From: Ottowia flava
GTDB lineage: Bacteria > Pseudomonadota > Gammaproteobacteria > Burkholderiales > Burkholderiaceae_C
Direction of reading: 5' to 3'
Assembly: GCF_042680565.1 (NCBI RefSeq)
Contig: NZ_JBHUEJ010000015.1
Span: forward strand, 310,001 to 374,000
Length of the DNA stretch: 64,000 nucleotides
Shown here: positions 25,254-33,130 of the stretch, piece after piece
Layout: each line of letters starts with the position of its first letter
How positions within the stretch are numbered: the first letter of the stretch is position 1
Translations under genes and position numbers: made by a program
Notes under the pieces: model-generated
What the model was told of the DNA's origin: nothing
What the model saw: the letters and a program-made list of their open reading frames with translations, nothing else
Databases searched by the model: none

Positions 25254-25293
25254 CTACAAATTCAATAGCTGTCCGCGCAGACCACCCTAGGGC
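25254..25293 (+). repeat. Dispersed short repeat, copy 9 (right tip of the large palindrome)
   Basis: CTACAAATTCAATAGCTGTC, then CGCGCAGACCACCCTAGGGC. This is among the most complete copies in the window and mirrors copy 8. Confidence 0.9.
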
Positions 25294-25320
25294 CAACGCC
25301 TCAAAAGGCACAAAAACCTC

Positions 25321-26865
25321 TTAAGGCGCATCCCGCACCGCCCACTCCACCAACCGGTCCAACGCCGGCCGCGCTGCCGGCGCGTTGGGGTGGTTGATCA
25401 GCCCGACCACCGCGTACTTCGCGCCCGAGCGGCCGTACGCGTAGCCCGCGATCGCCGTCACGTCACGCAGGGTTCCGGTCTTCAGGGTGGCGTTGCCGAT
25501 GGCGTCGGAATTCGGGTTGCGCGCGCGCAGGCGGCGGGCGGTGCCGTCGATGCCGGCGATCGACAGCGACTGCTCGTACACCGCCGCGTTCGGGCTGCCC
25601 GCGGCCTGTTGCAGCAGCGCGGTCAGCGACGCGGCCGTCACGCGCTCGCTGCGCGACAGGCCGGAACCGTTTTCCACCACCGGCGTGGCGCGCACGCCAA
25701 AGCGCTGGCGCCACCAGCGCGCCAGGGTGTTGCGCGACTCGGCGAAGCTGCCGTGGCGGTCGCCCGCGGCCGACAGGGTCAGGAACAGCTGCTGCGCCAT
25801 CACGTTGTTCGAGAACTTGTTGATGTCGGCAATGATCTCGGTCAGCGGCAGTGAAAAGCCGGTGATCAGCGGCTGGCCGGTCACGGCGCGGTCGGCCCAT
25901 TTGACCTGGCCGGACAGGCCACCGCCGGCGCCGCGCCACATGGCCTCGAACACGCGCGGGGCGTAGCTGGCCGGGTCGACGTAAGCGACGCCCCAGGTTT
26001 GTTCGCCGCAGCTGAGCGGGAAGCGCCCACTGAACGTGACCTGGGTGGGCTGGGTGAAGTCGGCCGCCAGGCGCGACTTCCAGTTGCCACAGGCGCCGTT
26101 GGCGGCCGGCACCTCGGCCGGGATGGCCACGCCGGCCATGGGCGGCTCGGTTTCGACGCGCACGCGGCGCGTGGCGACGTCGGGGTAGAACTTGAGGATC
26201 AGCGCCTTGAAGTTGACCAGCAACCCGTCCGGCCCGACGTTGTAGGGGCGCAGTGGGTCGTCGTCAAAAGCGGCCGCGTCGTGCGGCGGCAGGCGGAACA
26301 CGCTGTTGTCCAGCAGGATGTCGCCGCGGATCTCGCGCACGCCCTTGTCGCGGATGGCGGCGATCAGCTCCTGCAGGCGCTCGACCACCAATTTCGGGTC
26401 GCCGCTGCCCTGGATCAGCAAGTTGCCGTTCAGCACGCCGTTGCTGATGTAGCCCTGGGTGTAGACGCGCGTCTTCCAGAAATAGGTGGGGCCCAGCAAG
26501 TCCAGCCCGGCGTAGGTGGTGACCAGCTTCATGACCGACGCGGGGTTCATCGGCACGTCGGGCTGCCAGGCCAGGCGCGGCATCGGCAGCGCAGGGGGCG
26601 CGGCGCTGGCGCTGCGCTCGCCAGCCGGAGCGGCGCCGGCCGCTGCGTGACCGACCGCGCCGGGCGGCGGCGGCAGCGGCGCGACAACCATGGCGACGGC
26701 ACTTTCGGGCACGTTGGCGCGGGTCAGGGCCTGCACCACCTCGGGCGGCAGGACGCCCTGCGCGGCGGCGTGCTGCGCCAGGGCTGCCGGCAGTGCGCCC
26801 GCCAGCAGCCAGACCGCCGCGCGCGCTGCACGGCCGCGCGCGAGGGAAACATTCGGTGACTTCAT
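25321..26865 (-). CDS. dacB: D-alanyl-D-alanine carboxypeptidase/endopeptidase (PBP4 type)
   Basis: A 514-residue periplasmic penicillin-binding protein of class C that trims or opens peptidoglycan crosslinks. It has a signal peptide (residues 1 to about 35) and the three active-site motifs: S110-V-M-K113 (NPASVMKLVTTYA), SNN in NKFSNNVMAQQL, and K462-T-G (LKTGTLRDVTAIAGY). A Pro/Ala-rich stretch (PPPPGAVGHAAAGAAP) before the catalytic serine is longer than in E. coli PBP4. The C-terminus ends close to the large palindrome. The gene is divergent from the EamA exporter gene. Confidence 0.93.
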   Translation of the reverse strand: MKSPNVSLARGRAARAAVWLLAGALPAALAQHAAAQGVLPPEVVQALTRANVPESAVAMVVAPLPPPPGAVGHAAAGAAPAGERSASAAPPALPMPRLAWQPDVPMNPASVMKLVTTYAGLDLLGPTYFWKTRVYTQGYISNGVLNGNLLIQGSGDPKLVVERLQELIAAIRDKGVREIRGDILLDNSVFRLPPHDAAAFDDDPLRPYNVGPDGLLVNFKALILKFYPDVATRRVRVETEPPMAGVAIPAEVPAANGACGNWKSRLAADFTQPTQVTFSGRFPLSCGEQTWGVAYVDPASYAPRVFEAMWRGAGGGLSGQVKWADRAVTGQPLITGFSLPLTEIIADINKFSNNVMAQQLFLTLSAAGDRHGSFAESRNTLARWWRQRFGVRATPVVENGSGLSRSERVTAASLTALLQQAAGSPNAAVYEQSLSIAGIDGTARRLRARNPNSDAIGNATLKTGTLRDVTAIAGYAYGRSGAKYAVVGLINHPNAPAARPALDRLVEWAVRDAP

Positions 26866-26963
26866 GCGCCCGCAGTCTAATCGCGCGCGGTGTCCGCGCG
26901 GCCCGCGCCGGGGGCAAGCCCTACGTCAGCGCTGGGTCGGGCGCCGGCCCGATAATCCCCGCC

Positions 26964-27959
26964 ATGCCCCCCTCTTCGCGCACGCGCGGCATCGCCGCCG
27001 CCGTGATCACGGTCTGCATCTGGACCGGCTTCATCGTCATCGGCCGCGCCTCCGCGGGCCACACCCTGCTGCCCTTCGACATCGGCCTGCTGCGCATCCT
27101 GGGCGCCAGCGTGGTGCTGCTGCCCTGGGGCCTGTGGCTGACGCGCGCGCGCCGGGGCGACGCGGGCACCTCGCTGGGCGGGCTGTCACCGCTGCCGCTG
27201 CGCGTGACGGCGCTGTGCGGCGTCTTCGGCGGGCTGGTGTACGCCATCCTTTGCTACGCCGGGTTTTTCTACGCGCCGGCGGCGCACGCGTCGGTGCTGA
27301 TGCCCGGCAGCCTGCCGCTGTGGACGGCGCTCCTGGCCGCCGTGCTGCTGCGCGACCACATCACGCCGGCGCGCGCGCTGGGCCTGCTGTGCATCGTCGC
27401 GGGCGATTTGCTGGTGGGTGGCGGCAGCCTGCTGGCGGCGCTGGGCGGCGGCGACGTGTGGAAGGGCGACGTGATCTTCATGAGCGCGGCCTTCTGCTGG
27501 TCGGTCTACAGCGTGCTGGCGCGCAAGTTCCACCTGGACCCGGTGCAGGCCACCATCGCCATCACCGCGTTCGCCTTCGTCACCTATTTGCCGCTGTTCC
27601 TGCTGCTGACGCAGACCGGCGTGCTGCCCACGCGGCTGGGGAGCGCGCCGTGGGGCGAAATCGCCTTCCAGGCGCTGTTCCAGGGCATCGGCTCGGTGGT
27701 GATTTCGGGCATTACCTTCGTGCAGATGGTGCGCGCCTTCGGGCCGGTGCGCTCGACCATGATCACCGCGCTGGTGCCCGGCCTGTCGGCGCTGGGCGCG
27801 GTGCTGCTGCTGGGTGAGCCGCTGGGCTGGAACCTGCTGGCCGGGTTGGCACTGGTCACGGCGGGCATCCTGTTTGGCGTGCGCGCGGCGCGCCCGGCGC
27901 CGTCTGGCGCTACAAATTTGGCAGCTGCCTGCGCAGACCCCTCCAGGGCTGGAGGCTGA
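26964..27959 (+). CDS. EamA family (drug/metabolite superfamily) transporter
   Basis: A 331-residue inner-membrane transporter with ten predicted helices in two EamA repeats (starting at GIAAAVITVCIWTGFIVIGR and at GDVIFMSAAFCWSVYSVLAR). Family members export amino acids, metabolites or drugs; the substrate here is not known. The ATG at 26964 precedes the first helix; the frame is open upstream but overlaps dacB. The last 15 residues (ATNLAAACADPSRAG and the stop) are encoded by a dispersed repeat that also supplies the TTG start of tsaB. Confidence 0.87.
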   Translation: MPPSSRTRGIAAAVITVCIWTGFIVIGRASAGHTLLPFDIGLLRILGASVVLLPWGLWLTRARRGDAGTSLGGLSPLPLRVTALCGVFGGLVYAILCYAGFFYAPAAHASVLMPGSLPLWTALLAAVLLRDHITPARALGLLCIVAGDLLVGGGSLLAALGGGDVWKGDVIFMSAAFCWSVYSVLARKFHLDPVQATIAITAFAFVTYLPLFLLLTQTGVLPTRLGSAPWGEIAFQALFQGIGSVVISGITFVQMVRAFGPVRSTMITALVPGLSALGAVLLLGEPLGWNLLAGLALVTAGILFGVRAARPAPSGATNLAAACADPSRAGG

Positions 27960-27965
27960 TTTGAC
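27909..27965 (+). repeat. Dispersed short repeat, copy 10 (EamA / tsaB junction)
   Basis: GCTACAAATTTGGCAGCTGC, then CTGCGCAGACCCCTCCAGGG, then CTGGAGGCTGATTTGACC. It encodes the C-terminus of the EamA protein, its stop, and the TTG start codon used for tsaB. Confidence 0.85.
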
Positions 27966-28698
27966 CTCAAAGCCCACCACCCCGCTTCGCCTGCTGGCCT
28001 TCGACACCAGCACCGACCGCCTGAGCGTCGCCGTGCAGCACGGCGACCAGCGCTTCACGCAGGACGGCGAAGGCGGCGCGCAGTCGTCGGCCACGCTGAT
28101 CCCGATGGTGCGCGCGTTGCTGGCGCAGGCCGACCTGTCGCTCAAAAGCCTGGGCGCCATCGTCTTCGGGCGCGGCCCGGGTTCTTTCACGGGCCTGCGC
28201 ACCGCCTGCGCGGTGGCGCAGGGCTTTGCCTACGGCGCGGGCGTGCCGGTGTTGCCCGTCGACACGCTGCTGGCCGTGGCGCAGGACGCGCGCACGCGCC
28301 ACGGCGCCACGCAGGTGCTGGCGCTGCTGGACGCGCGCATGAACGAGCTGTACAGCGCCGCGTACCAGGCGGACAACGCCACCGGCGCCTGGCAAACCCT
28401 GGGCGACATGCGCGTCGCCCCGCCTGAAGCCCTGCAGCCGCCCGCCGGCGCCACGGCCGCCAGCGGCTGGGTGCTGGCCGGCAACGCTTTTGCCGCCTAC
28501 GGCGACCGCCTGCCCGCCGCGCTGGCCGACTGGCCGCGGCTGGACGCGCGGCCGACCGCCAGCGCGCTGCTGGACCTGGCGCCGCCGCTGCTGGCTGCCG
28601 GCGGCGCGGTGGACGCCGCGCAGGCCCTGCCGCTGTACATCCGCGATAAAGTGGCACAGACCACGGCCGAACGGCTGGCCAACGGCGGCGTGCGCTGA
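27961..28698 (+). CDS. tsaB: tRNA threonylcarbamoyladenosine biosynthesis protein TsaB
   Basis: A 245-residue actin-fold protein that forms a complex with TsaD and TsaE to attach the threonylcarbamoyl group to tRNA A37. Motifs seen: LLAFDTSTDRLSVAV at the N-terminus and IVFGRGPGSFTGLRTACAVAQG, the TsaB hallmark. A TTG start at 27961 is chosen because it stands right before the conserved LLAFDTST; it lies one base after the stop of the upstream gene and inside a dispersed repeat. rimI and a uracil-DNA glycosylase gene follow, a common order in betaproteobacteria. Confidence 0.92.
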   Translation: MTSKPTTPLRLLAFDTSTDRLSVAVQHGDQRFTQDGEGGAQSSATLIPMVRALLAQADLSLKSLGAIVFGRGPGSFTGLRTACAVAQGFAYGAGVPVLPVDTLLAVAQDARTRHGATQVLALLDARMNELYSAAYQADNATGAWQTLGDMRVAPPEALQPPAGATAASGWVLAGNAFAAYGDRLPAALADWPRLDARPTASALLDLAPPLLAAGGAVDAAQALPLYIRDKVAQTTAERLANGGVR

Positions 28699-28749
28699 AC
28701 GCGCCGCGCCCCATCCGCCCCGCTCGCCGCTGCCGCCCACCGATCTGCC

Positions 28750-29250
28750 ATGAGTGCCCTGCCCGCCACCGCCGTATTGCCCAGCCTCGCCGCGCTGGAA
28801 GCGCGCTTCGAGCCGATGGCGGCCGCGCAGCTGGACGCGGTCGTCGCCATCGAGCAGCGCGCCTACAGCCACCCCTGGTCGCGCGGCAACTTTCTGGACA
28901 CGCTGTCGGCCGGCCACCAGGCGCAGTGCCTGTGGGCGGGCGACACGCTGATCGGCTACTTCGTCGCCATGCCGGGCTATCAGGAGGTGCACCTGCTCAA
29001 CATCACCGTGTCGCCCGAATTCCAGCGCCAGGGCTGGGCGCTGGTCATGCTGGACGCGCTGGCGCTGTGGGCGCGCGGCCACCAGGCCGAATGGGTGTGG
29101 CTGGAAGTGCGCCTCAGCAACACGCGCGCCCAGCAGGTCTACCTGCGGCGCGGCTTTGTGCGCGTCGGTCAGCGCAAGCGCTACTACCCGGCCGCGCACG
29201 GCGAGCGCGAAGACGCCGTGGTCATGAGCCTGCGGGTGGCGGCGCCATGA
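28750..29250 (+). CDS. rimI: Ribosomal protein S18-alanine N-acetyltransferase
   Basis: A 166-residue GNAT-fold enzyme that acetylates the N-terminal alanine of ribosomal protein S18. It shows the substrate segment QRAYSHPWSRGNFLDTLSAG, the acetyl-CoA region HLLNITVSPEFQRQGWALVM, and LEVRLSNTRAQQVYLRRGF then VGQRKRYYP, all RimI features. In the acetyl-CoA motif the usual RxxGxG/A reads RQGWA. Encoded after tsaB, as in many proteobacteria. A 60-base duplicated stretch follows the stop. Confidence 0.93.
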   Translation: MSALPATAVLPSLAALEARFEPMAAAQLDAVVAIEQRAYSHPWSRGNFLDTLSAGHQAQCLWAGDTLIGYFVAMPGYQEVHLLNITVSPEFQRQGWALVMLDALALWARGHQAEWVWLEVRLSNTRAQQVYLRRGFVRVGQRKRYYPAAHGEREDAVVMSLRVAAP

Positions 29251-29251
29251 T

Positions 29252-29363
29252 CGCGCCGGGCCGCCCCCAAGCGATCTGCCCGCAGTCCGCAGGACGGAGG
29301 GCTTCCGTGCACGCGCCGGGCCGCTCCCCAGCGATTTGCCCGCAGTCCGCAGGGCGGAGGGCT
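29252..29363 (+). repeat. Two-copy tandem repeat, 60-base period
   Basis: CGCGCCGGGCCGC begins at 29252 and again at 29312, and each is followed by GCGAT-TGCCCGCAGTCCGCA and GGAGGGCT. About 52 bases are repeated with a few changes. The second copy ends just before the glycosylase ATG and supplies its GGAGG ribosome binding site. Confidence 0.85.
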
Positions 29364-29368
29364 GTCAA

Positions 29369-30397
29369 ATGAGCTTGCAACTGGATGCGCGCCAGCGCGC
29401 GATGCTGGCCGAAATGGGCGTCAAACTGTGGGCACGCCCGGGGGTGCCTGCGAGCGCGAACGCTATCGAATCGGAAGCTGCTCGTGCTGATCAGCGCAGC
29501 GCTGGCAGCACAAAAGATGCTGAACCGGCGAGTTCGACGGCAGCGCCCAGCGCCCGCGCTGGGGGGCCTGGGGCAGCATCGGCGCCACCGCCAACCCACG
29601 TCCCCGTAACGCAGACCGCGGACGTTGCGGCACCCGCACCCATCGTCGCCGAGCGCCCGCGCCCCCACCGCGCGCCGGCGCCAGCGCCAGCGCAGAACGC
29701 GGCCCGCGAAACGCCCATCGCCCTGGTCCCGCCGCCGCCTGGCGTCGACCAGCTGGACTGGCCCACGCTGCAGGCCACCGTCGCCGCCTGCCACGCCTGC
29801 GCGCTGTGCGGCACGCGCACGCAAACCGTGTTCGGCGTCGGTGCCACGCGCGCACGCTGGATGGTGGTGGGCGAAGCGCCGGGTGAGCAGGAAGACCGGC
29901 GCGGTGAGCCCTTCGTCGGTCAGGCCGGCCAGTTGCTGGACCAGATGCTGGCCGCGCTGGGCCTGACCCGCACATCGGAAGACGGCGCTATCGAATCAGA
30001 AGCTGACCGCGCAGGTAGCTCTAGGGCTACAGCCCAAAAACACTTGAAGAACGACGTTTACATCGCCAACGTCCTCAAGTGCCGTCCACCCGGCAACCGC
30101 AACCCGCAGCCCGACGAAATCGCGCAGTGCGAGCCCTACTTGCGCCGCCAGGTCGCGCTGGTGCAGCCGCACGTCATTCTGGCCATGGGCCGCTTCGCCG
30201 TGCAGTCGCTGCTGCAGACGACCGAGCCGATCGGCCGCCTGCGCGGGCGCGTGCACCACTACCAGGGTGTGCCCGTCATCGTCACCTACCACCCCGCCTA
30301 CCTGCTGCGCGCCCTGCCCGAAAAGGCCAAGGCCTGGCAGGACCTGTGCCTGGCGCTGGAGGTGATGGGCGCCAGCGGTGAAGCCGGCGCTGCCTGA
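29369..30397 (+). CDS. Uracil-DNA glycosylase (Fe-S, family 4-like) with two repeat-derived insertions
   Basis: Removes uracil from DNA in base-excision repair. The 342 residues have a Pro/Ala-rich N-terminal extension (residues 1-125) and a catalytic part: cysteines 144, 147, 238 and 254 for a likely 4Fe-4S cluster (family-typical set, from CHACALC, LKCRPP and AQCEPY), the water-activating GEAPGEQEDRRGEPF at 168-182, and TYHPAYLLR near the C-terminus. GGAGG lies 10 bases ahead of the ATG. Two copies of the dispersed repeat lie in the same frame, encoding AIESEAARADQ (32-42) and AIESEADRAGSSRATAQ (207-223); the second interrupts the segment between the GLTRT helix and VYIANVLKCRPP. Confidence 0.92.
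   Translation: MSLQLDARQRAMLAEMGVKLWARPGVPASANAIESEAARADQRSAGSTKDAEPASSTAAPSARAGGPGAASAPPPTHVPVTQTADVAAPAPIVAERPRPHRAPAPAPAQNAARETPIALVPPPPGVDQLDWPTLQATVAACHACALCGTRTQTVFGVGATRARWMVVGEAPGEQEDRRGEPFVGQAGQLLDQMLAALGLTRTSEDGAIESEADRAGSSRATAQKHLKNDVYIANVLKCRPPGNRNPQPDEIAQCEPYLRRQVALVQPHVILAMGRFAVQSLLQTTEPIGRLRGRVHHYQGVPVIVTYHPAYLLRALPEKAKAWQDLCLALEVMGASGEAGAA
29462..29515 (+). repeat. Dispersed short repeat, copy 11 (inside uracil-DNA glycosylase gene)
   Basis: GCTATCGAATCGGAAGCTGC, then TCGTGCTGATCAGCGCAGCG, then CTGGCAGCACAAAA. It lies in frame and encodes residues from about 32 (AIESEAARADQRSAGST). Confidence 0.75.
29987..30039 (+). repeat. Dispersed short repeat, copy 12 (inside uracil-DNA glycosylase gene)
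   Basis: GCTATCGAATCAGAAGCTGA, then CCGCGCAGGTAGCTCTAGGG, then CTACAGCCCAAAA. Near-full family copy, in the same reading frame as copy 11, encoding AIESEADRAGSSRATAQ. Confidence 0.85.
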
Positions 30398-30466
30398 CGG
30401 GATCAAGCCGCCGCGTTTGCGCTGGCGCAGCACCCGCGCTGCGCAGCGGCCGCGCCTGCCCACCGC

Positions 30467-30480
30467 TTGACCCAGGTCAT
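30467..30480. promoter_or_regulatory. FNR/DNR-type box upstream of ubiU
   Basis: TTGAC-CCAG-GTCAT is close to the TTGAT-N4-ATCAA (FNR/ANR) and TTGAC-N4-GTCAA forms bound by oxygen- or NO-sensing CRP/FNR regulators; nine of ten half-site bases are palindromic. It lies 84 bases before the ubiU ATG, in front of O2-independent ubiquinone genes, which fits anaerobic activation. Binding is inferred. Confidence 0.55.
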
Positions 30481-30563
30481 TCAGACGCGCCTGTCGCCGC
30501 CGTAAGGTGCCGCCGGTGCGTGCGCTGCCACCGCAGCGTGCGCCGACCGAAGGAGTGCGCCCC

Positions 30564-31655
30564 ATGGTGGAAGACCTTGCCCGAGCCCTGAGCGCCGCGG
30601 CCCAACCGCGCGCGATCGCCGATGCGCCGGACGCCGAGCCGCTGCCGCAGCGCGCGCCCGATCTGGTCTGCCCCGCCGGCAGTCTGCCGGCGCTGAAAGC
30701 GGCCGTGGACGAAGGCGCCGACTGCGTCTACCTCGGCCTGCGCGACGCGACCAACGCGCGCAACTTCGCCGGTCTGAACTTTGACGAAACAGCCATCCGC
30801 ACCGGCATCGACTACGCCCACCGGCGCGGCCGCCAGATCTTGCTGGCCTTGAACACCTACCCGCAGGCGCGCGCGCCCGAAGCCTGGTTCGCCGCGTTGG
30901 ACCAGGCCGCCGCCTGGGGCGTGGACGCGGTGATCCTGGCCGATCCGGGCCTGATGCAGTACGCGCAGAGCCGCCATCCTGGGCTGCGGCTGCATCTGTC
31001 GGTGCAGGGCTCGGCTACGCACCACGACGCCATCAACTTCTACCAGGCGCAGTTCGGCATCCAGCGTGCGGTGCTGCCGCGCGTGCTGTCGCTCACGCAG
31101 GTGCGGCAGGTGATCGAGCGCACCTCGGTCGAGATCGAGGTGTTCGGCTTCGGCAGCCTGTGCGTGATGGTCGAGGGGCGCTGCGCGCTGTCGTCGTACG
31201 TCACCGGCGAATCGCCCAACACGCACGGCGTGTGCTCGCCCGCCAAGGCGGTGCGCTGGCAGCAGACGCCCAAGGGGCTGGAGTCGCGCCTGAACGGCGT
31301 GCTGATCGACCGCTACGCCGACGGCGAGCACGCGGGCTACCCGACGCTGTGCAAGGGGCGCTTCGACGTGGCCGACGAGCACGACTACTACGCGCTGGAA
31401 GAGCCCACCAGCCTGAACACGCTGGAGCTGCTGCCCGAGTTGGTGAAGATCGGCGTGCGCGCCATCAAGATCGAAGGCCGCCAGCGCAGCCCGGCCTACG
31501 TGGCGCAGGTCACGCGCGTGTGGCGCGAGGCCATCGACCACTGCATGGCGCAGCCGCACCGCTATTCGCCGCGCACGCACTGGATGGCGGCGCTGAACGA
31601 GGTCGCCGAAGGCCAGCAGCACACGCTGGGCGCCTACCACCGGCCGTGGAAATGA
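30564..31655 (+). CDS. ubiU: O2-independent ubiquinone biosynthesis protein UbiU (U32 peptidase family)
   Basis: With UbiV it hydroxylates the ubiquinone ring without oxygen, using prephenate as the oxygen donor in E. coli. The 363-residue protein belongs to the U32 family and has the four cysteines of the UbiU 4Fe-4S site: C200, C207, C224 and C263 (GFGSLC, EGRCALS, HGVCSP, PTLCKG). AGGAG stands 8 bases ahead of the ATG at 30564. The stop overlaps a downstream ATG (ATGA). An N-terminal extension of about 30 residues precedes the conserved DLVCPAGSLPALKAA. An FNR-type box lies upstream. Confidence 0.93.
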   Translation: MVEDLARALSAAAQPRAIADAPDAEPLPQRAPDLVCPAGSLPALKAAVDEGADCVYLGLRDATNARNFAGLNFDETAIRTGIDYAHRRGRQILLALNTYPQARAPEAWFAALDQAAAWGVDAVILADPGLMQYAQSRHPGLRLHLSVQGSATHHDAINFYQAQFGIQRAVLPRVLSLTQVRQVIERTSVEIEVFGFGSLCVMVEGRCALSSYVTGESPNTHGVCSPAKAVRWQQTPKGLESRLNGVLIDRYADGEHAGYPTLCKGRFDVADEHDYYALEEPTSLNTLELLPELVKIGVRAIKIEGRQRSPAYVAQVTRVWREAIDHCMAQPHRYSPRTHWMAALNEVAEGQQHTLGAYHRPWK

Positions 31656-31699
31656 GTGCCGCGCCCGAACCCGCCGCCCATCGAACAGAGATCCGCGCC

Positions 31700-32581
31700 A
31701 TGCAACTCGCCCTCGGTCCCCTGCTGTACTACTGGCCGCGCGACACCGTGTTCGCGTTCTACGACGCCATGGCCACCACGGCGGTGGACGTGGTCTATCT
31801 GGGCGAAACCGTCTGCTCGCGCCGACACGAGCTGCGCCAGGCCGACTGGCTCGCGCTGGCGCACATGCTCAGGGATGCAGGCAAGCAACCCATTCTGTCC
31901 ACGCAGGTCCTGCTGGAATCCACCGCCGAAGTCGCGCAGATGAACCGCATCGTGGGGCAGCGCGAGTTCATGGTCGAGGCCAACGACATGGGCGCGGTGC
32001 AGCACCTCGCGGGTCAGTGCGCTTTTGTCGCCGGGCCGCAGCTCAACCTGTTCAACGCGGCGTCGCTGGCGTGGATGGCGTCGCTGGGCGCCGCGCGCTG
32101 GGTCATGCCGCTGGAAATGCAGCGCGACGACCTGCGCGCCCTGCAGGCCACGCGGCCCGCAGGCTTGCAGACCGAGGTGTTCGCGCATGGGCGCCTGCCG
32201 CTGGCGTTCTCGGCGCGCTGCTTCAGTGCGCGCCACGCCAACCGCCCCAAGGACGACTGCGGCTTTCGCTGCCTGGACGACCCGGACGGCCTGCGCCTGC
32301 ACACGCGCGAGGGCGCGCCGTTTCTGGTGCTCAACGGCACGCAGACCCAGTCGGCGCGCGTGCACCACCTGCTGGCCGAGGTGCCCGAGCTGCGCGCGCT
32401 AGGCGTCGACGTGCTGCGGCTCAGCCCGCAGTCGCAAGGCATGGCGCAGGTGATCGCCGCGTTCGACGCTGCGCGCCGTGACCTGCCCATGGCCGCGCCG
32501 CCCATGCCGGACGCGCCCTGCAACGGTTACTGGCACGGCCAGCCGGGCATGGCGCAGTGGCCGCAAGCCTCGCCCGCCTGA
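31700..32581 (+). CDS. ubiV: O2-independent ubiquinone biosynthesis protein UbiV (U32 peptidase family)
   Basis: The partner of UbiU; the two form a heterodimer with one 4Fe-4S cluster each. Starting at 31700 (MQLALGPLLYYWPRD) gives 293 residues with cysteines 39, 174, 187 and 191 (GETVCSRR, SARCFSAR, DDCGFRCLD), matching the E. coli pattern including a cysteine at 39. An ATG at 31652, overlapping the ubiU stop, would add 16 residues with no family similarity and might serve for coupling. The C-terminal CNGYW is also a family mark. Confidence 0.92.
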   Translation: MQLALGPLLYYWPRDTVFAFYDAMATTAVDVVYLGETVCSRRHELRQADWLALAHMLRDAGKQPILSTQVLLESTAEVAQMNRIVGQREFMVEANDMGAVQHLAGQCAFVAGPQLNLFNAASLAWMASLGAARWVMPLEMQRDDLRALQATRPAGLQTEVFAHGRLPLAFSARCFSARHANRPKDDCGFRCLDDPDGLRLHTREGAPFLVLNGTQTQSARVHHLLAEVPELRALGVDVLRLSPQSQGMAQVIAAFDAARRDLPMAAPPMPDAPCNGYWHGQPGMAQWPQASPA

Positions 32582-32623
32582 GCGCTGCCCTTCTTGCATT
32601 GCTTGTTGTTCCAACGGATTGCC

Positions 32624-33130
32624 ATGTCGCCCGATTCCGCTGCTCCTTCCCACGCCCGCGGCGCAGAGTTCGCCGTGCCCGCACCGGTCGCCGCCCTGCT
32701 TGCGCGCCTGCCGGCGCTGCCCGGCTCCTTGCTGCTCGTGACGGCGCTCAATGCGGTGCTCATCCGCCACCTGCCTGGCGACGTGCGCCAGCGGCTGGCG
32801 CACAGGCGCCTGTCGATCCGCGTGCGCGACGCACGCGTGGCGTTCGACTTCGTGTGGATGGGATCGCACTTCGAGCCGCGCCCGCCGCAGGCCGAGCCAG
32901 ACCTGATCGTGAGCGCCAGCGCGCACGACTTTCTGCGGCTGGCGCAGCGCAAGGTGGATGCCGACACGCTGTTCTTCAGCCGGCGCCTGGTGATGGAGGG
33001 CGATACCGAACTCGGTCTGGTCGTGAAGAACGCCATGGACGCCATCGAGCTGCCCGTGCTCGACCCGCGCCACTGGAGCCCGCGTGCGGTGCTGGCGCGC
33101 CGCACCCAAGCCGCGCGAGGCCGGGCATGA
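32624..33130 (+). CDS. ubiT: Ubiquinone biosynthesis accessory protein UbiT (SCP2 lipid-binding)
   Basis: A 168-residue SCP2-domain protein that carries ubiquinone intermediates in the O2-independent pathway, in place of the aerobic UbiJ. The N-terminal part has a hydrophobic helix (VAALLARLPALPGSLLLVTA) followed by the SCP2 beta-sheet (LSIRVRDARVAFDFVW, PDLIVSASAHDFLRLAQRKV, DADTLFFSRRLVMEGDTELG), the last being the UbiT-typical stretch. The start at 32624 has no strong ribosome binding site. It overlaps the following gene by four bases (ATGA). Confidence 0.9.
   Translation: MSPDSAAPSHARGAEFAVPAPVAALLARLPALPGSLLLVTALNAVLIRHLPGDVRQRLAHRRLSIRVRDARVAFDFVWMGSHFEPRPPQAEPDLIVSASAHDFLRLAQRKVDADTLFFSRRLVMEGDTELGLVVKNAMDAIELPVLDPRHWSPRAVLARRTQAARGRA

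Larger units (their letters stand above)
24491..25293. repeat. 803-base imperfect palindrome tipped by dispersed repeats
   Basis: The left and right halves are inverted copies of each other over nearly the whole length. Matching landmarks are GAATTTGTAG at both tips, TTGGGAGGCCGGG near 24575 and 25205 (inverted), CTTTTCTTTG-type blocks near 24612 and 25140, GGCGACCCCA (24650, 25125 inverted), and GTTGTCTGA near 24760 and 25022. The centre is a perfect 22-bp stem (24869-24890 with 24901-24922) and a 10-base loop. Symmetric open frames on both strands end in the same residues (RATNKPLQIQ and RATNERLQIQ), as expected of a palindrome rather than real genes. It lies between genes that read towards it. 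Confidence 0.85.

Noticed and set aside
24516..25290. Several open frames of 100-240 codons on both strands of the large palindrome
   Set aside because: They mirror each other, as a palindrome must produce, including identical C-terminal residues, and have no recognisable domain.
31652..31699. Earlier ubiV start overlapping the ubiU stop
   Set aside because: Possible for coupling, but the family alignment and the position of the first cluster cysteine favour the ATG at 31700.
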